Shown piece after piece: positions 1 through 12,779 of a DNA stretch of 64,000 bases. Positions within the stretch are counted from its first letter, which is position 1. Every line of letters begins with the position of its first letter. The stretch comes from Marsupella aquatica (Eukaryota > Marchantiophyta), in NCBI GenBank assembly GCA_973895155.1, contig OZ316894.1, positions 12,090,001-12,154,000 of the forward strand, given 5' to 3'. The notes beneath the pieces are model-generated. The model saw only the letters and a program-made list of their open reading frames with translations. It ran no database searches and was not told the DNA's origin. Made by a program: the position numbers and the translations under genes.

Positions 1-300
1 ATCAACAGAACAGGAAAAAAGGTCCAGAGATACCAAAGAAAAATGAGTTATAGGCTTGGTGGACCACCAATATGAAAAGTGTTACTTGATACGGACAAGC
101 ATATACCCCAAAATGAAAAGTGTTACTTGATGGGACAAGCATATACCCCCAAAATGAAGTGTTACTTGATGGGAACCTTGCGTCCAAACCATTCATAGAC
201 ACTTGAGTCATCCCCAAAATGAAAAGTGTTGTTACTTGATGGGACCCTTGCATCCAAACCGTTCACAGACCCTTGATTTATCCAGAGCATTGGTAGATAT
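1..300. repeat. Minisatellite of about 40-bp units
   Basis: A core reading AAAATGAAAAGTGTTACTTG recurs about four times (near 70, 112, 152 and 215) with variable linkers. The same core appears again near 24.89 kb, with an inverted copy near 24.98 kb, so it belongs to a dispersed family. The open frame across it on the minus strand is a by-product of the repetition. Confidence 0.7.
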
Positions 301-683
301 TAGATGAAGGTACCCAAAACATCATGGGTCCGATTAGGTAGAAAAGTTTCAAAGCAAACACCTCAAAGAAAAACTAACAAAGTCCAGTTTTGTGGTTCGC
401 GTTCTTTTGCCTCTGCTCGTTCGTTCGTTCGTTCATTCAAGAAAATCGGTGGCACAGAGATGCAGCAGGAAATCTTCCATCGTCAATCTTCGGCGGCGGC
501 GTTGGTCAGTCTCTACGTCTCCAGTAAGATAATGATAATATCGGAAGTGTTGTGGTCTCTCCGCGCGACAGTCCTTCTGATCCACCACCATTCATTGATG
601 CTTCATTGATCCACCCGCAGACCAGAGAAGACTCAGATTACACACAGGGGATACCTATGGAGTGCCTCCGAGTATGAGCATTA

Positions 684-816
684 GCATCCTTCGTAGCTGA
701 GCGAGAATCCTTCGCAGCTGAGAGAGACATCTCAGAGGGCAGGGCTGATTAGCTTAGCATTAGCATTAGCATTAGCATCCTTCGCAGCTCAGAGAGAGAG
801 AGAGAGAGAGAGAGAG
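684..816. repeat. Simple repeats upstream of ADCS
   Basis: A phrase close to GCATCCTTCGCAGCTGAG occurs three times (near 684, 706 and 776). A (TTAGCA)n tract fills 754-778 and an (AG)n tract about 790-816. They lie 220-350 bp before the ADCS start codon, so they sit in its promoter or 5' untranslated region. GA-rich tracts are common in plant 5' UTRs; any regulatory role here is inference. Confidence 0.7.
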
Positions 817-1038
817 TGGGCCCAACTGCTTAAGGAAAGAAAAAGAAGGTCCGTCGGATTGGCCACAATTGTGGGATTGAGCCCATTGGGTGGGCGCCCA
901 CACAACGCCGCACACGCTCGCACGCTCATATCACTGACAGGACCGGATTGAGCGAAGTTTCGGACCTCGGAGGACGGGATTGAGCGAACTTTCACTGTTG
1001 GGAGGACTTCTGTGCTTCCGTATGTGTTTGTGGGGGGC

Positions 1039-4000
1039 ATGGCAATCTCCAGGGGAGTACTGCTGCCAGTGAAGAATTGCCAGGACAGAATGTTCCAACA
1101 GGTCTTGGCGGGTTGTTCCAAGACGACCACGATTCCATCCTTTTCCTGCTCAAGATCGAAGCTCTTCGACGATGTCCCTTTCTCTGATTATGCTGCACTT
1201 CGGCGTCTGTCTTCTTCTTGCCTACGTAATTTGCCGTCTTCGGTCCTCGTCCGATGTTCGAACGAGTCGGTGTCTTGCGAAGGTTCACATCTCTCACATA
1301 GAACCGACTCTGGGAAGACTCTGTTACCTGAGGCAGCTCAGCAGGAACCGATCAGGACTCTGCTCCTGGATAATTACGACAGCTACACGTATAATCTCTT
1401 CCAGTTGCTGTCCGTCATCAATGGAGGTGTGTCAAGCAGTCTTTTGTTAAATCTCAGAGCTTAATCACGTTCAGAATTCATGGCACTGAGTAGATTACCT
1501 ATCAGGAAAATCCTTAAATTACAATATCTTCTGAATGGCATGGTTGTGAAGGCGTCAAATGGGATTATGGGGATTTATGTCAGAGCTTGGTATCTCAAAC
1601 TCTCTGCCCGGTGGGACTTGTGTAAGACTGAATGCCGAAAAGCAGGATGGGATGATGAATTGGAGATTCGCTATCAGTAACGAGAGCGTGACTAATTTTC
1701 CTCAGTAGATAAACTGTTCCTTGTTTAGGAGGAGGCTGTAGTTTTTATCCTAAGTAGGCTATTCCTATTCTAGGAGGTGAGAATGAAACTGAACCGGTTC
1801 GAATCTGAAGTGGCGATAGCTACTATGATGATCAGTCAGTGCACCGCTGGTTATTTAGTTGGCGACATCTTTTTGTTCTTTTAATCTGTTAGACAACGAA
1901 GGCCGCAGTTTGCTTCAGTTTCCCTGCTTCCTAACTAGGTTCTTAATTGCAGTTGCACCTGTCGTACTGAGGAACGATGCTATAACATGGGATGATCTAT
2001 ATCGCCTACTTTATGAAGAACGAGCTTTTCACAACGTCGTCATCTCCCCAGGGCCTGGATCGCCAACATGTCCTTCAGATGTTGGTAACCCACTTCTCTT
2101 TGACCCGACCCATGTTCTTGCCTTCAGAATTCTCTTTGATCTTGAACGAGGTGTCCAATTCTTAATTGTGCCGAATCAAAAACCATGGTAGGCTCTACAT
2201 GGATAGAGGTTTCTTCCACTAGGATCAACCTCAATCTGCCACATTGAAGCATATTGGGAATGATTGCTTTGGGTTCTACGCAGGGACTACATCAAATGGT
2301 AGTCTTCTGGAATAGTTCAGGCATAGGGTTTAGGGTTTATCCTGGCCATCTTTTCCCTGGATTGAAGTTTTGCTAGTTGTTTGTTCTGTTTGGATATGTA
2401 GAAAGTCTTCTGCAAGTGCCCGACGTGTTTTTTAATTGATGGTGGGACGATTGTAGGGATTTGTGCGCAGCTATTGCGGGAGTGCCATGACATTCCAATT
2501 CTCGGAGTCTGCCTCGGCCATCAGGTTTTATGTCGTACACGTTGCTTCTGTCATCGTCTCTGAGCACTTTTCTTATTACATCATATTGTAGAATGGTTTC
2601 TACAATATGATGCTGTCCGTGTAGACGTCGAGGTTTTGTGAGCATATTTCGTTGGCTGCTTTCTCTAAGGATTCATTTTATTGTTGCAGGCGTTGTGTTG
2701 TGTCCATGGGGCTCAGATAATGCATGCCCCGGAACCTGTACATGGTCGACTCAGGTGAGTTTGTTCTTTGAATTTTTCGCACGATTTCATGTGGCATGAG
2801 AATTGTTTCCAGCTTCAGTCCTCTGGTTCGAGAACTTTTTATTTTAAGTGTAGGGTTTCAGGGAACACCTTCGCATTCTCACAGGTCTGGAAGAGAACTT
2901 CTCTAAACTCAGTTAAGCTGAGTGACTAGAATCGAGTTGAGTAAGAGTCATCATATAAAAGATTACCTTTCTGTTGGTTGTAAGTAGATGAGTTCAATTT
3001 CTGACTAAGTTGCAGGTGTGCCATGCAGTGAAATTGAACATACAGGACATCCGCTGTTTGCAAACATCCCGTCTGGAGTGAACTCAGGCTTCAAGGTCTG
3101 GTGAACAATAATGTCTAGAGGGATATTTCTAGCCATTACCCTTCGACCAGTGTTGTAGATGCTCCTTCAAAATCTGGCATTGCATTCGCTGCTTCCTCTT
3201 TTCAATGCATTGGGACTTTCGTTTATCAATCGGATTTTGTTTTCAATAATCTCTTGCTGTTAATGCGAGAGAAGCATGTGTGTTGAGATCTCCGGTCTTC
3301 TCTTGGTTGTTCAGGTTGTTCGATACCATTCACTTATAATTGATGCTACCACACTCCCGGAATGCCTGGTTCCTACTGCCTGGACTGTCGCTGATGGTGG
3401 AGCAGTGGGATTGGAAGGTTGGGAAGATAGTTTCAATACAGCAAATTCTGCATTTGCCAGTGAAGGTCCGTTATGGCAGGGTGGAGATAATATCGGACAT
3501 CCAGAGGGAACGAGAGACACCTTCTCTGACAGGAAGCGTGTCACAAAATTATTAATGGGTGTTTCTCACCGGAACTGGCCACATCACGGTGTTCAAGTAT
3601 GTCGTTGCTTAACTTAGATTGATGTTTAGCTCTCTGTGGGTAGATAGGTGTGACTTTCGTATATGAATTGCAGTATTGAACCCAAATTATAGGGTTTTTG
3701 TTTGGCAAAAGTTTGAAAGCTATAACTGGGACTCGGGAAATTGTGGGGTGGGGGGGAGCGGGCGGTGCTGATGTTGTCTACAATTGTACCTAAGATCATA
3801 CTTCCACTGGTTTGGTCTGTTAGTTTCATCCAGAAAGTGTGGCAACAGCTTATGGGAAGCAGATTCTTCTGAACTTTCAAGAATTGACTTTCAAATTTTG
3901 GAAAGATCAGCTGTGGCGACCTAAAACTGCGGTAACAAGTCAGTCCTTGTGAATGCCGTTAATTGACGTTAGTGGTTCTTTCGCTTCTTGCATTGCCTCT

Positions 4001-7000
4001 CAGGACCTGGGTAGTCTATCAACTTGACAACTCTGCGTTAGTCCAAGATTGCTGACGGAGGACATGTCTAGTGTAGATGGGCAGTCTGTTGTGAAAGTCC
4101 GTGTTTTGGTTTGCCCGTCCACTTTCTGTATGTCATGTATGGATTGGCTTAGGCACGGAAAATGCAAGCTGGGTTATTTGTCACTGCTAGAAGCAAAGAT
4201 GTCACAGGAACTGAAAGGTCTTTATGTCCTTTCTTGGTTGATCAGAACTCTGGTGATTCAGCTGCACTGCACTCCAAGAGGGGTCAGTCTTGTTCACCCA
4301 AAGGCAAGGGAGGTCGGGGAGAGGCAAGTATTTCTATGATCTATTCTAGGGAGCCTGCGAGGGAGACCAAACACTCGAGACTCCATTGGCAGAAACTTCC
4401 AGGGGTTTTAGCAAGGGCAGGTGGCTCCAGGACCCTGTTTTGCAAACTCTTTGCTGAAGAAGCTGCAGAGGATACGTTTTGGCTGGACAGTTCCACGCAG
4501 GAGCAGGTATCATTTTGGGCTATTGTATGCCGAAGCTTGGCCTGTACCTTTTACGATTTCGTGGAGGAAGAAATGTGTCTGAGCGTGACTTAGAGACGAT
4601 GGGCTCCTCTTTCTCTCTCTATCTCTCAGAAAATTGATTCCCGATCTCTAGCAAAGTGTTCATCGAGAGAAGCAGTCGTTGGAGTGAATCAGCGCAGCCA
4701 TGTGAAGCTAGCACTTAAATGTCTGCAGTGCTGAGATTGGTGCCTTGATTCATGGTAACAGGGGAGGGCTCGGTTCTCTTTTATGGGTGGACGAGGTGGA
4801 CCTTTGTGGCAACGGATTACATATCATATCACTCATGATAGCATGTGAGTAATGCAGGAGTTCGCAAAGTTCCTCGTGTTTAACAATGAAACAGTGAGGA
4901 TCAGACTGAAAATTTACTAAAGCTTATGGCACAACGACTGAATTAACCAGCAAAATTCGGAAAATGAGAAGATTTTGTCTATCTAAAGTTGTTGCAGACG
5001 TCCTTCAATATCACACTATTGAGACTAAGGAACGTCACTCCTTTGTTAGAAGGCTTGCTTGAGAAACTTGGAGCATAGTGATTATCGTTAGATGAAATGC
5101 GAAGAGGTGGAGAGGCCACTTAGGGGGAAGTTCATTATATATGGTCTTATGCAGGTGTGATACGCGTGGTGGAGTTCTCAAGCTTCAAAATGCAGGCGGA
5201 CAAGTCAGAGAAGCAGTCATACGCGATGGCTTTCTCGATTTCCTTAATAGGGTATGAGTCTCATTCCCCCTCTACGCTTTTTGATTGCCTCTGGGTTGAG
5301 GATGACAAAAATATGCATTTAGTTCCGATCACCAGGCTCTTCATTGGATGAAAGTGGATGTGGGTATACTTTTAAGTTAAAGACATTAGTTGGTTGAGCC
5401 TTTCCGGCTCGTTGGTTTGATGCTGATCATCTTTTTGTATTAGGAACTTGAACTGCGGCAGTGTAGAGCAGAGGACTACGCAGGCCTGCCCTTTGACTTT
5501 TGTGGAGGTTTCGTTGGGTACTTGGGGTGTGTGGTTCTTCTTTGTCCGCTTTCAGTTCTCTGAGGTGCATGCAATTAGTCTCAGTAAAAATCCTAGAATT
5601 GATGTGGCCTAGAATTATTTTCATTATTATTTTTGAATGTTTCCTCTGCAATCCTTATCTAGAACAACAACTTACAAGCAAAATGTCCAGAAATTCTATT
5701 GACCTTGTCAGACCGTTAATTTTTCATCTTTTCATTATTTTAGCACCTTGATATTATGCAGATATGAGCTGAAAGTGGAATGCGGGGCTGAGTCAAATCA
5801 CCAGAAGTCATCAATGCCCGATGCTGGCATGTTTCTGGCGGACCGGGTAGTAGTCATTGATCATAGCAACGATGACGTTTATGTTCTGGCTTTATTTGAA
5901 GACGGAGATATCTGCCCTTCATCTGGACCAATCTCCAATTATTCAGACGTTTCTTATTCTCTCAAGAGGGATAGTTCTTCCTCAGCGACGGTGTCTGTTT
6001 GTAATGGAAGTGAGAAAGAGGAAGAGTTGTCTGGATTGGGTAGTCGTTCGGCGGGAAGCCATCTTCAAGGTGGTCGAACGAGGCTAGCAGGGGGGACAGG
6101 TGACGGTGAAAGGAGTGTGGCAGAAGCATGGGTGGAGGAAATTGTAAGAAACGTAAATAATCTGGCCCGGCAAGATCTACACAAAGCAAGTGAGCGAATG
6201 CACCATGTGAGCTTAGTGTCTTCCCTGCGCACCACATCAGAAAATGTCCAGCCTCCATTTGTTGCAGAAAAGTCTGAAATTGAATACATGAAGGACGTGA
6301 AGAGATGTCAAGAGTTCATCAGGGACGGGGAGAGCTACGAGGTCTGCTTGACAACGCAATTCCGGAGGAAACTAGCGAAAGCTGATTGTTTAGGACTCTA
6401 TCTGACTCTAAGAGACACCAATCCAGCTCCATACTCGTCTTGGCTGCACTTTGGGAAGGATGGACCTTGTATTTGTAGCTCATCACCCGAGCGCTTTTTA
6501 CAGTTGGATCAGAAGGGTATACTGGAGGCAAAGCCCATCAAAGGGACTACAGCAAGGGGTAACACCACTGTAGAAGATGAAAGACTGAAATATGAGCTGC
6601 AACACAGGTCTGCTTCTATAACAAAATCAGACCCACTGTTCTTTTTAGTTTTCCTTGTTTATAATACTCCGAGAAGAGTGAATAGTATCATTGACGAGGT
6701 GAATCTTTTGCTTTTTGCAGCGAGAAGGACCAAGCAGAGAATTTGATGATTGTGGACCTCTTGAGAAATGATCTGGGTAGAGTATGTGAGCCTGGGACAG
6801 TCCATGTGCCAAGTCTCATGGCTGTTGAGTCATATTCTACGGTCCATACCATGGTCAGTACAATTAGAGGGAACAAAAGATCGGATATGACTCCAGTGGA
6901 TTGTGTCAGAGCAGCCTTTCCAGGAGGTTCCATGACGGGAGCACCCAAATTGCGAACGATGGAAATTATTGATTCACTTGAGAGCTCTTCACGAGGAGTA

Positions 7001-7261
7001 TATTCAGGATCTATCGGGTATTTTTCGTTTAATTCATGTTTTGACCTAAATATTGTGATTAGGACTTTAGTTATTCATGAAGACGAGGCCTCTTTGGGCG
7101 CTGGTGGGGCTGTCATCGCTCTTTCAGATCCAGCAGCTGAGTATGAGGAGATGCTCTTGAAGACAAAAGCTCCTATGAGGGCAGTTAGTAAGTATGAGAA
7201 CGATTCGAAGGTACAAAATATCACAGATCAACGAGGACCTTTTGTGCCCCTGGGACTGTGA
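1039..7261 (+). CDS. ADCS: Aminodeoxychorismate synthase, plastid GATase-PabB fusion
   Basis: Makes 4-amino-4-deoxychorismate from chorismate and glutamine, the first step of the p-aminobenzoate branch of folate synthesis; plant homologues act in plastids. Exons: 1039-1426, 1953-2084, 2457-2524, 2690-2754, 3029-3095, 3315-3596, 3824-3931, 4153-4506, 4762-4844, 5155-5251, 5444-5526, 5762-6607, 6721-7261, giving about 1037 residues. Residues 1-110 look like a transit peptide. The glutaminase domain has [12 protein letters not shown], the nucleophile Cys192 in GVCLGHQ and His336/Glu338 in FHPES. The PabB domain has SSPERFL, PIKGT with Lys836 (TrpE homologues have PIAGT), [15 protein letters not shown] and [11 protein letters not shown]. 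The ATG at 1039 is the first in frame; GTG at 1012 was rejected. A Ser/Glu/Gly-rich stretch at about residues 622-705 is longer than in the Arabidopsis protein. Exon 8's acceptor is the least certain junction. Convergent with bystin. Confidence 0.95.
2325..2345 (+). other. Telomere-like motif in ADCS intron 2
   Basis: Two TTTAGGG units (plant telomere type) lie in the intron between ADCS exons 2 and 3. Short interstitial copies of this kind are common in plant DNA; no function is claimed. Confidence 0.5.
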
Positions 7262-7421
7262 TCGTGCTTGACAGCTATGATGAACAGGGTGCAGTTTGTA
7301 TAGTTTCATGAGCATCTTCTGACTAGTATTTAATCTCATTAGGAGAGTGATATTCTTTCAAACAAGTTCTAGACGGGACACAAAGTGCAGAGACAAACCA
7401 CGTCAATTGGTTTGTTAAACT

Positions 7422-7624
7422 GAACGCGATTAGATTTTTCCAATTGAATTTACACCGGGTGTTGGCGAACCTCCAAATTCAGATATGGTAGAATTGCCAA
7501 GGACAGGAAAGCCTGTAAAGCGTAGTGAACGCGATTAGATTTTTCCAATTATATTTACACCGGGTGTTGGCGAACCACCAAATTCAGATATTGTCGAAAA
7601 ATAGCCAAGGACAGGAAAGCCTGT
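7422..7624. repeat. Two-copy tandem duplication, period 105 bp
   Basis: The phrase GAACGCGATTAGATTTTTCC starts at 7422 and again at 7527, and the copies stay aligned to about 7624 with few mismatches. It lies just past the ADCS stop codon, so it may be in the 3' UTR or the ADCS-bystin convergent spacer. Confidence 0.85.
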
Positions 7625-7923
7625 GCAAAATTGTAGAGGCTGCTTTGGTGCAGCAACAATTGTGAAGCAGTTCGAGAAGCATACTGCTCGGAAGGAATGG
7701 ATGTTACAGACCTGGCCGAGCAGTGGAAACGGAAGGAACCTGACAGAAGACCAAGGTGGAGCTGGGAAAGGATTTTAAATCTTTGAACAAGGTTGCCGAA
7801 ATTTCGTAGTGCTCGTGGGTAGACCTCCTAGAGGCCAAGATGCATGCTCTTGAACTGCAAACTTTCCAGGCCAGTTAAGTGAGCCACAGAATTGAAAGCC
7901 TTAGCTTGGAGATTCTATTTCCC

Positions 7924-8013
7924 TGGAAAAGTGACACACTTCCTGTATTGGTCTGAAAAGTGACACTTCCTGTATTGGTCTGAAAAGTGACACACTTCCT
8001 GTATTGGTCTGAT
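7924..8013. repeat. Three-copy tandem repeat, about 27-31 bp unit
   Basis: GTGACACACTTCCTGTATTG and a 4-base-shorter version occur three times in a row. The remaining sequence between the ADCS stop (7261) and the bystin stop (8869) shows no gene I can support. Confidence 0.85.
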
Positions 8014-8866
8014 CTCTTACTGGAAAGGGTGAACAGTATGTGCCACTTTCTTGTGAACTTAGTTTCAAGGATGTAAGTAAAGAAACTTTCAGTCACATAA
8101 CATGTCAAGGGACTGAAAGCAAAGACTGGCCCCTCATCTCGAGCACTTTCTTATAACCAATTTTCAGTACCATATGTGTGAAGTCGAAGACTGACAGCTC
8201 CTCATCTGGATAACTCTTCTTGTATGACTTGTCAGAAACGGGTGTTGCTTTCGTGTGCTGGAGCCAACCCATACATGGAAGAACTTCATGAAGTTCAAAT
8301 TATCATCGAACCATACCCAGAATGACAAACATGGTTCATCTGATTTACTTGAACATTATGGCCATGCCTTTCGTGGTAGTAAACACTCGTATATTCAAAT
8401 ACTGCTGGTAGTTACCGTTGACAGGAAATGAGCTTATTCGCGAAGCCAAATAAGCAATAATTTGTAAAAGGGGGAAACTCGTCACCATCATGGAATCTTA
8501 ACTCACCTATCAAAAGAGTGCAACTCCCTGGTGAAGATTACAATCAATCTCCTAAATATTCACCTGGGAAACGGACTTTTGTAGAGCAACGATCTCTGTA
8601 AATGATGTGAATGCATGATCACCTATCACATAAGATCTAAGTCCTGAAATTCTCTCTGGAAGGAATGCCTTTTGCCTCTTTCTCTCTTGCTGCAACCTCT
8701 TTGTGCCTGGCCCCAGAAGGGAAAGCCAAGTGTCCCTCACCTCCAATGAATCGTAGACATATGGTTGGCTTGCTCTCCATTAAATTAAGTTATTGCACTT
8801 ACAAGGACAGGTCTTGACCATTCTTCCCCTTCTAGGCCATAGCGTTGCGCATCTCCTCTCGCAAAC

Positions 8867-11800
8867 TTAGCCCTCCATCTCAATCTCGACCTCAGGTAAG
8901 TTCCAGATGTCTTCTTCCATAGCTTGTTTCGATATGGAACCAAGAGGTGGTACTGTGGACAAATCAAATAACGTCAAGGTTTCGGAGCAACCACAACATG
9001 AACTTGCGAACATGCCGAACATGCTAAGTTGAGCCACAGGTGCTTGCATTGATCTCATTTCATCTGTAGTTCTGGAAATTGCTCCAAATCCCTGCAATCT
9101 AGCTGACATCGAAGATATGAGCATATACCTTGTACTGATGGGCCGCCGACATCCTTTTGGCCCCTATGTCGACTGTGTTGCAATTCTCTGTGAATTTCAG
9201 GAGTAACCTAGGACAGAAGCAGATCATACACGAGAACATTCGAAACGCAAATTATTTATCCGAACAGGGAACCGCTTGCTCTGAAGTCGAGATGAAGACA
9301 AAATATTTGCACTCAGTCATCTGTGTGGACTATACCTGAAATCTATCGTCCGTACTACATCTAGACAACTGTCACCTAACACAGAGTCCCAATCTGACCC
9401 GACAAAGTTGGCTGGAACCAAATTTACACCCCAGCTAGCAAACAATTTTTTTTTCATGTACCAGATAGTGACGGTGCTGGCGCATCACCCTCTTCAAGTT
9501 TTCCTTGTCCTCTTCACTCAACTCGTTTTTATACCTGAAGTTACATCACAAAAATCGCAATTTAAACCCTTGCTGCACAGCCAACTGCAACACATTGCCT
9601 TCTGTGGGGGGAGGGGGGGAATTCTGATGAAGTAACAACATCACGGAAACCGACTTGAAGCACCAGGGGCTGAACTATTCTCATTAGAAGAAACAAACAA
9701 ACCGGTATCTAGAAATTTCAGGCTCCACAAATTTTTATGGATTTACCGGAAGCTTGTTTCTTCACCTTTGCACAAATGTCAGTAAACATTGATGCCAGAT
9801 GACAGGAAGATCCCTTTCTTCATCCGCAAACTGCACGAAATGTGCAACCATGCCATCAAGTACCCTGTAGGGTAATGCATATTTCTTGTTCATCAACAAT
9901 TTCATGAAGTAACTGTATACAAGCACACGAACACCAAAGGGAAAGAATTAGTACCGCAAAAATTGCACATACATGCCAAAACAGAATTACAGTGAGAACA
10001 AGCACACGAACACCAAAGGGAAAGAATTAGTACCGCAAAAATTGGACAGACATGCCAAACAGAATTACAGTGAGAACAAGAACTCAATGTGCCACGGTAT
10101 AATACCTGGTGGTGCCACAATATTCCATCTCTGACATCTTCAAGAGAGCGACACTGTCGACACAGAAAGAGTCAAGCAGTTAGACCTCTCTGAATTCTAA
10201 ATAAAACTTTGGGGACAAGACAAAGCTGTGTCAGCGACATAGAGAAAAATCGCTAAATCCCATCAGAAGTCTTCCTTAAGTGAAATAATAGCACATATGT
10301 GAAGCTAGAAGCCTTCTCCCACCAAAGTTGAGAAACAATACCTGGAGTGTAGGACGGGGATGGATACCTTCTCAATTACGCTTCCGATAATAACAGCTTC
10401 ACGTAGATTACAGGTTCGTGACTGAGAGTGCGAATATTTGAAGATCAGTTTTCATCAGGACGATAGAAAAAAAACTTATCTAAGAGTCGTGCAATCACCA
10501 GATGTTGAGGTAAAAATCTCAAAAACGTTGGGAAATTCAAGACATCTCGCTACAGTAAAGCACCACCATTATCATCAGCTGCAACCGCAAGCTAAGACGA
10601 GGATTCCACCTGACAAAGTGGAAGAAGAATGCCTTTGTAGAACGCAGACGGTTTAAACATGGCTTTCTTCAATGCTTGATATGTGGCAAAGTGCAGCCGC
10701 TTGTGTTCTTGTATATCCTCTCGTACATGAGGTAGGAGAACCAAATTGTAAAATCTCTGCGCCATGCGTGCATTTAGGTTTGAGGCAAACATGCGGGTTG
10801 CCTCATACATAGCATTTGGTGTCCACTTATGTGGTTCAGTTAAGGCGAGGATTTCCTCCCAGTCCGAAAGTGATGGCACAATCTTAAACGCTTTAGGCAG
10901 TTTCCCAGCTCGGTATCTGCTCAACAATTTTCCAACCCTGCATCCTTGAGAGGCATTGCAAAGGAGCATGTTAAATCCAGCATATCGACAAACTCCAGAT
11001 AGCACCAAGGGTCTACTAAGACATCCCTTGAATACTGTTCCATTTAATTGTGAACGACATCACTCTCACAGTATCATTGCATCAAGATCTATGGAATTTA
11101 TTTCTCGAAAATGACGTCTACGAATTATTGACTCCTCTTAAAGTTGGAAAGGAATGGAAGGGACAGTGTCTGTTGAGGACTGAAACTCACCCTGTATAAA
11201 CCTCAGTGACTTTTGCGTCTAAAACAGGCGCCTTGCCTCCTGTTACAAAAGAATGAACTTTTAGAAGGACAGTCCACGATCTGTGGACTTCATTTATACA
11301 GTTGAAATGCTGAATTCATTTCTCCCGGGGACTTGCTCATAGAAGATCACCACCGAATCTAAGCACCTAGATCACTCAACCATATTAAGAGTGTTCGCCA
11401 CTTCGAGATACATTCCGAGGTGCTGCCTACTTTTACCAGATAAGAATGTATTTCCTTCAAATGATATCCAAGATGGCACATGCGCTTCATTGAGCACAGA
11501 CAACAACTTGAAAGTCAGGGCCATAAACATTCATTCGACGAACCTGCATTTTCTGCTTCTGAGTTACCGGCATCTTTCTCCTGAATTCGCTGCATAATCA
11601 TGTCAGCTAGTGTGCGCTGGGGTCCGGCATCAGCTGCCATGAACATGGCCATGATTTTCTCTTCTTCTTCGGAGATCTCCTGCAGTCAAATTCCACAGTT
11701 TCAGGTTCACTCTTATAGGAAACTATGAGAGGCCTTTCGAAATGCTGGTATCATGAGGATCAGTATCTGCCCACAGATGAGGACGAATTCAAGAACTGGA

Positions 11801-12329
11801 GTTCTGCCGACTATTGAAAAGGTTTAGTACCTCAATCTCTTCCAAAGGAGCCTCAGTGTCGGAAAATCCTCCACCCTCTTCGTCATCACTGTCAATTTCA
11901 TCACTAGTTTTTTTATTGACTGCAACAGTGGAGAAGGCTCTCCGGGCTGCGGCCAGCCCAGTTTCTTCGTCCCTGAATGAGAGCATCCATAACATCTCAT
12001 TTAGTTTCTCAGTTCTAAATTGAAATGTCTCCAGTCAAAAGCTTTCTGACGGACGCTTTGCGCGAGACAAACCTTTCGTGCTCAATTTCCTGTTGCTGGC
12101 GCCTTGCCTCCGCCAAAATCTTGTTACTCGTTTTCGGATTCACATAATCTTCAGTCTCTTGCACTTTGCGATTCTTTCCCGATTTCGTTTTGGCATCAAA
12201 CTCGTGCGTATCATCCATCTGCTCTGCCAGGGGGAGTTTGTGCTTGTCTGAGGACCCCTTCTTCCTCTTCCTCACGTTCTGCTCCTTGTCCTTGGGCCTG
12301 ATTTGCCTCTGCTTCACCTCTCCAACCAT
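8867..12329 (-). CDS. ENP1: Bystin, 40S ribosome biogenesis factor
   Basis: Bystin/ENP1 is a nuclear factor needed for 18S rRNA maturation and export of pre-40S particles. Exons in reading order: 12329-12073, 11972-11831, 11679-11544, 11239-11191, 10937-10610, 10421-10342, 10153-10106, 9912-9766, 9534-9462, 9207-9129, 8952-8867, giving about 474 residues, a little longer than most plant bystins. The N-terminus is Lys-rich and followed by an acidic stretch. The conserved bystin domain starts at [16 protein letters not shown] and includes [24 protein letters not shown] and [12 protein letters not shown]. The C-terminus ends in an acidic [16 protein letters not shown]. The start is the ATG at 12329; an upstream in-frame ATG at 12353 would add eight residues. 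Every listed junction is GT-AG and keeps frame. Confidence 0.95.
9921..10079. repeat. Two-copy tandem duplication inside a bystin intron
   Basis: A 79-bp unit beginning AAGCACACGAACACCAAAGG at 9921 is repeated from 10000. It lies between bystin exons 7 and 8 and starts a few bases upstream of exon 8's acceptor, enlarging the intron without touching the coding sequence. Confidence 0.85.
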
Positions 12330-12477
12330 CGTTACTCTGCACACGAAACTCACATCAACGCTCTGCTACTCGCATGATTTGAAAAAACATGCAGGTCGAT
12401 TAGGACCGTCACGCTTCAACAAATCTGTCGAAGCCTTCCAGACTTTCACAGAGAAATCACAGTTCGCTAAAGCAGAG

Positions 12478-12496
12478 GGTTTAGGGTTTAGGGTTG
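12478..12496 (-). promoter_or_regulatory. Telo-box-like motif upstream of bystin
   Basis: Read on the minus strand, AACCCTAAACCCTAAACCC lies about 150 bp before the bystin ATG. Telo-boxes (AAACCCTAA) are a known element of plant promoters for ribosomal-protein and ribosome-biogenesis genes, which matches bystin's function. The motif is seen directly; its activity here is inference. Confidence 0.65.
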
Positions 12497-12779
12497 AAGC
12501 GTTAGCGTTCGTTCGATCGTGCTCGTGCCATTCTGCTCACCTTCGGCTTTTCGAGATCGGCTCTTTTGTGGTCGATGCCGTTCCCTCTGATCGGTCGAGG
12601 GAGGAGTTCGCTCGCTGCTCCGAATTGGTGTTGATGACAAGAAGAGCTTGAGAAGAGCGATACTCTCTCGCGAAGAGAATTAGGGGTTCGCACACTCGAC
12701 TGCGACTGTGAACTACGGACGGCTGCACTTCACAGTTTGGTGGTTTTGACGGCGCTCTCCCTCCCGAGTAAAACACAGT

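Noticed and set aside
12166-12651. Plus-strand open frame of 161 codons opposite the bystin start
   Set aside because: It lies antisense to bystin exon 1 and its promoter, is not conserved, and the minus-strand reading matches bystin exactly.
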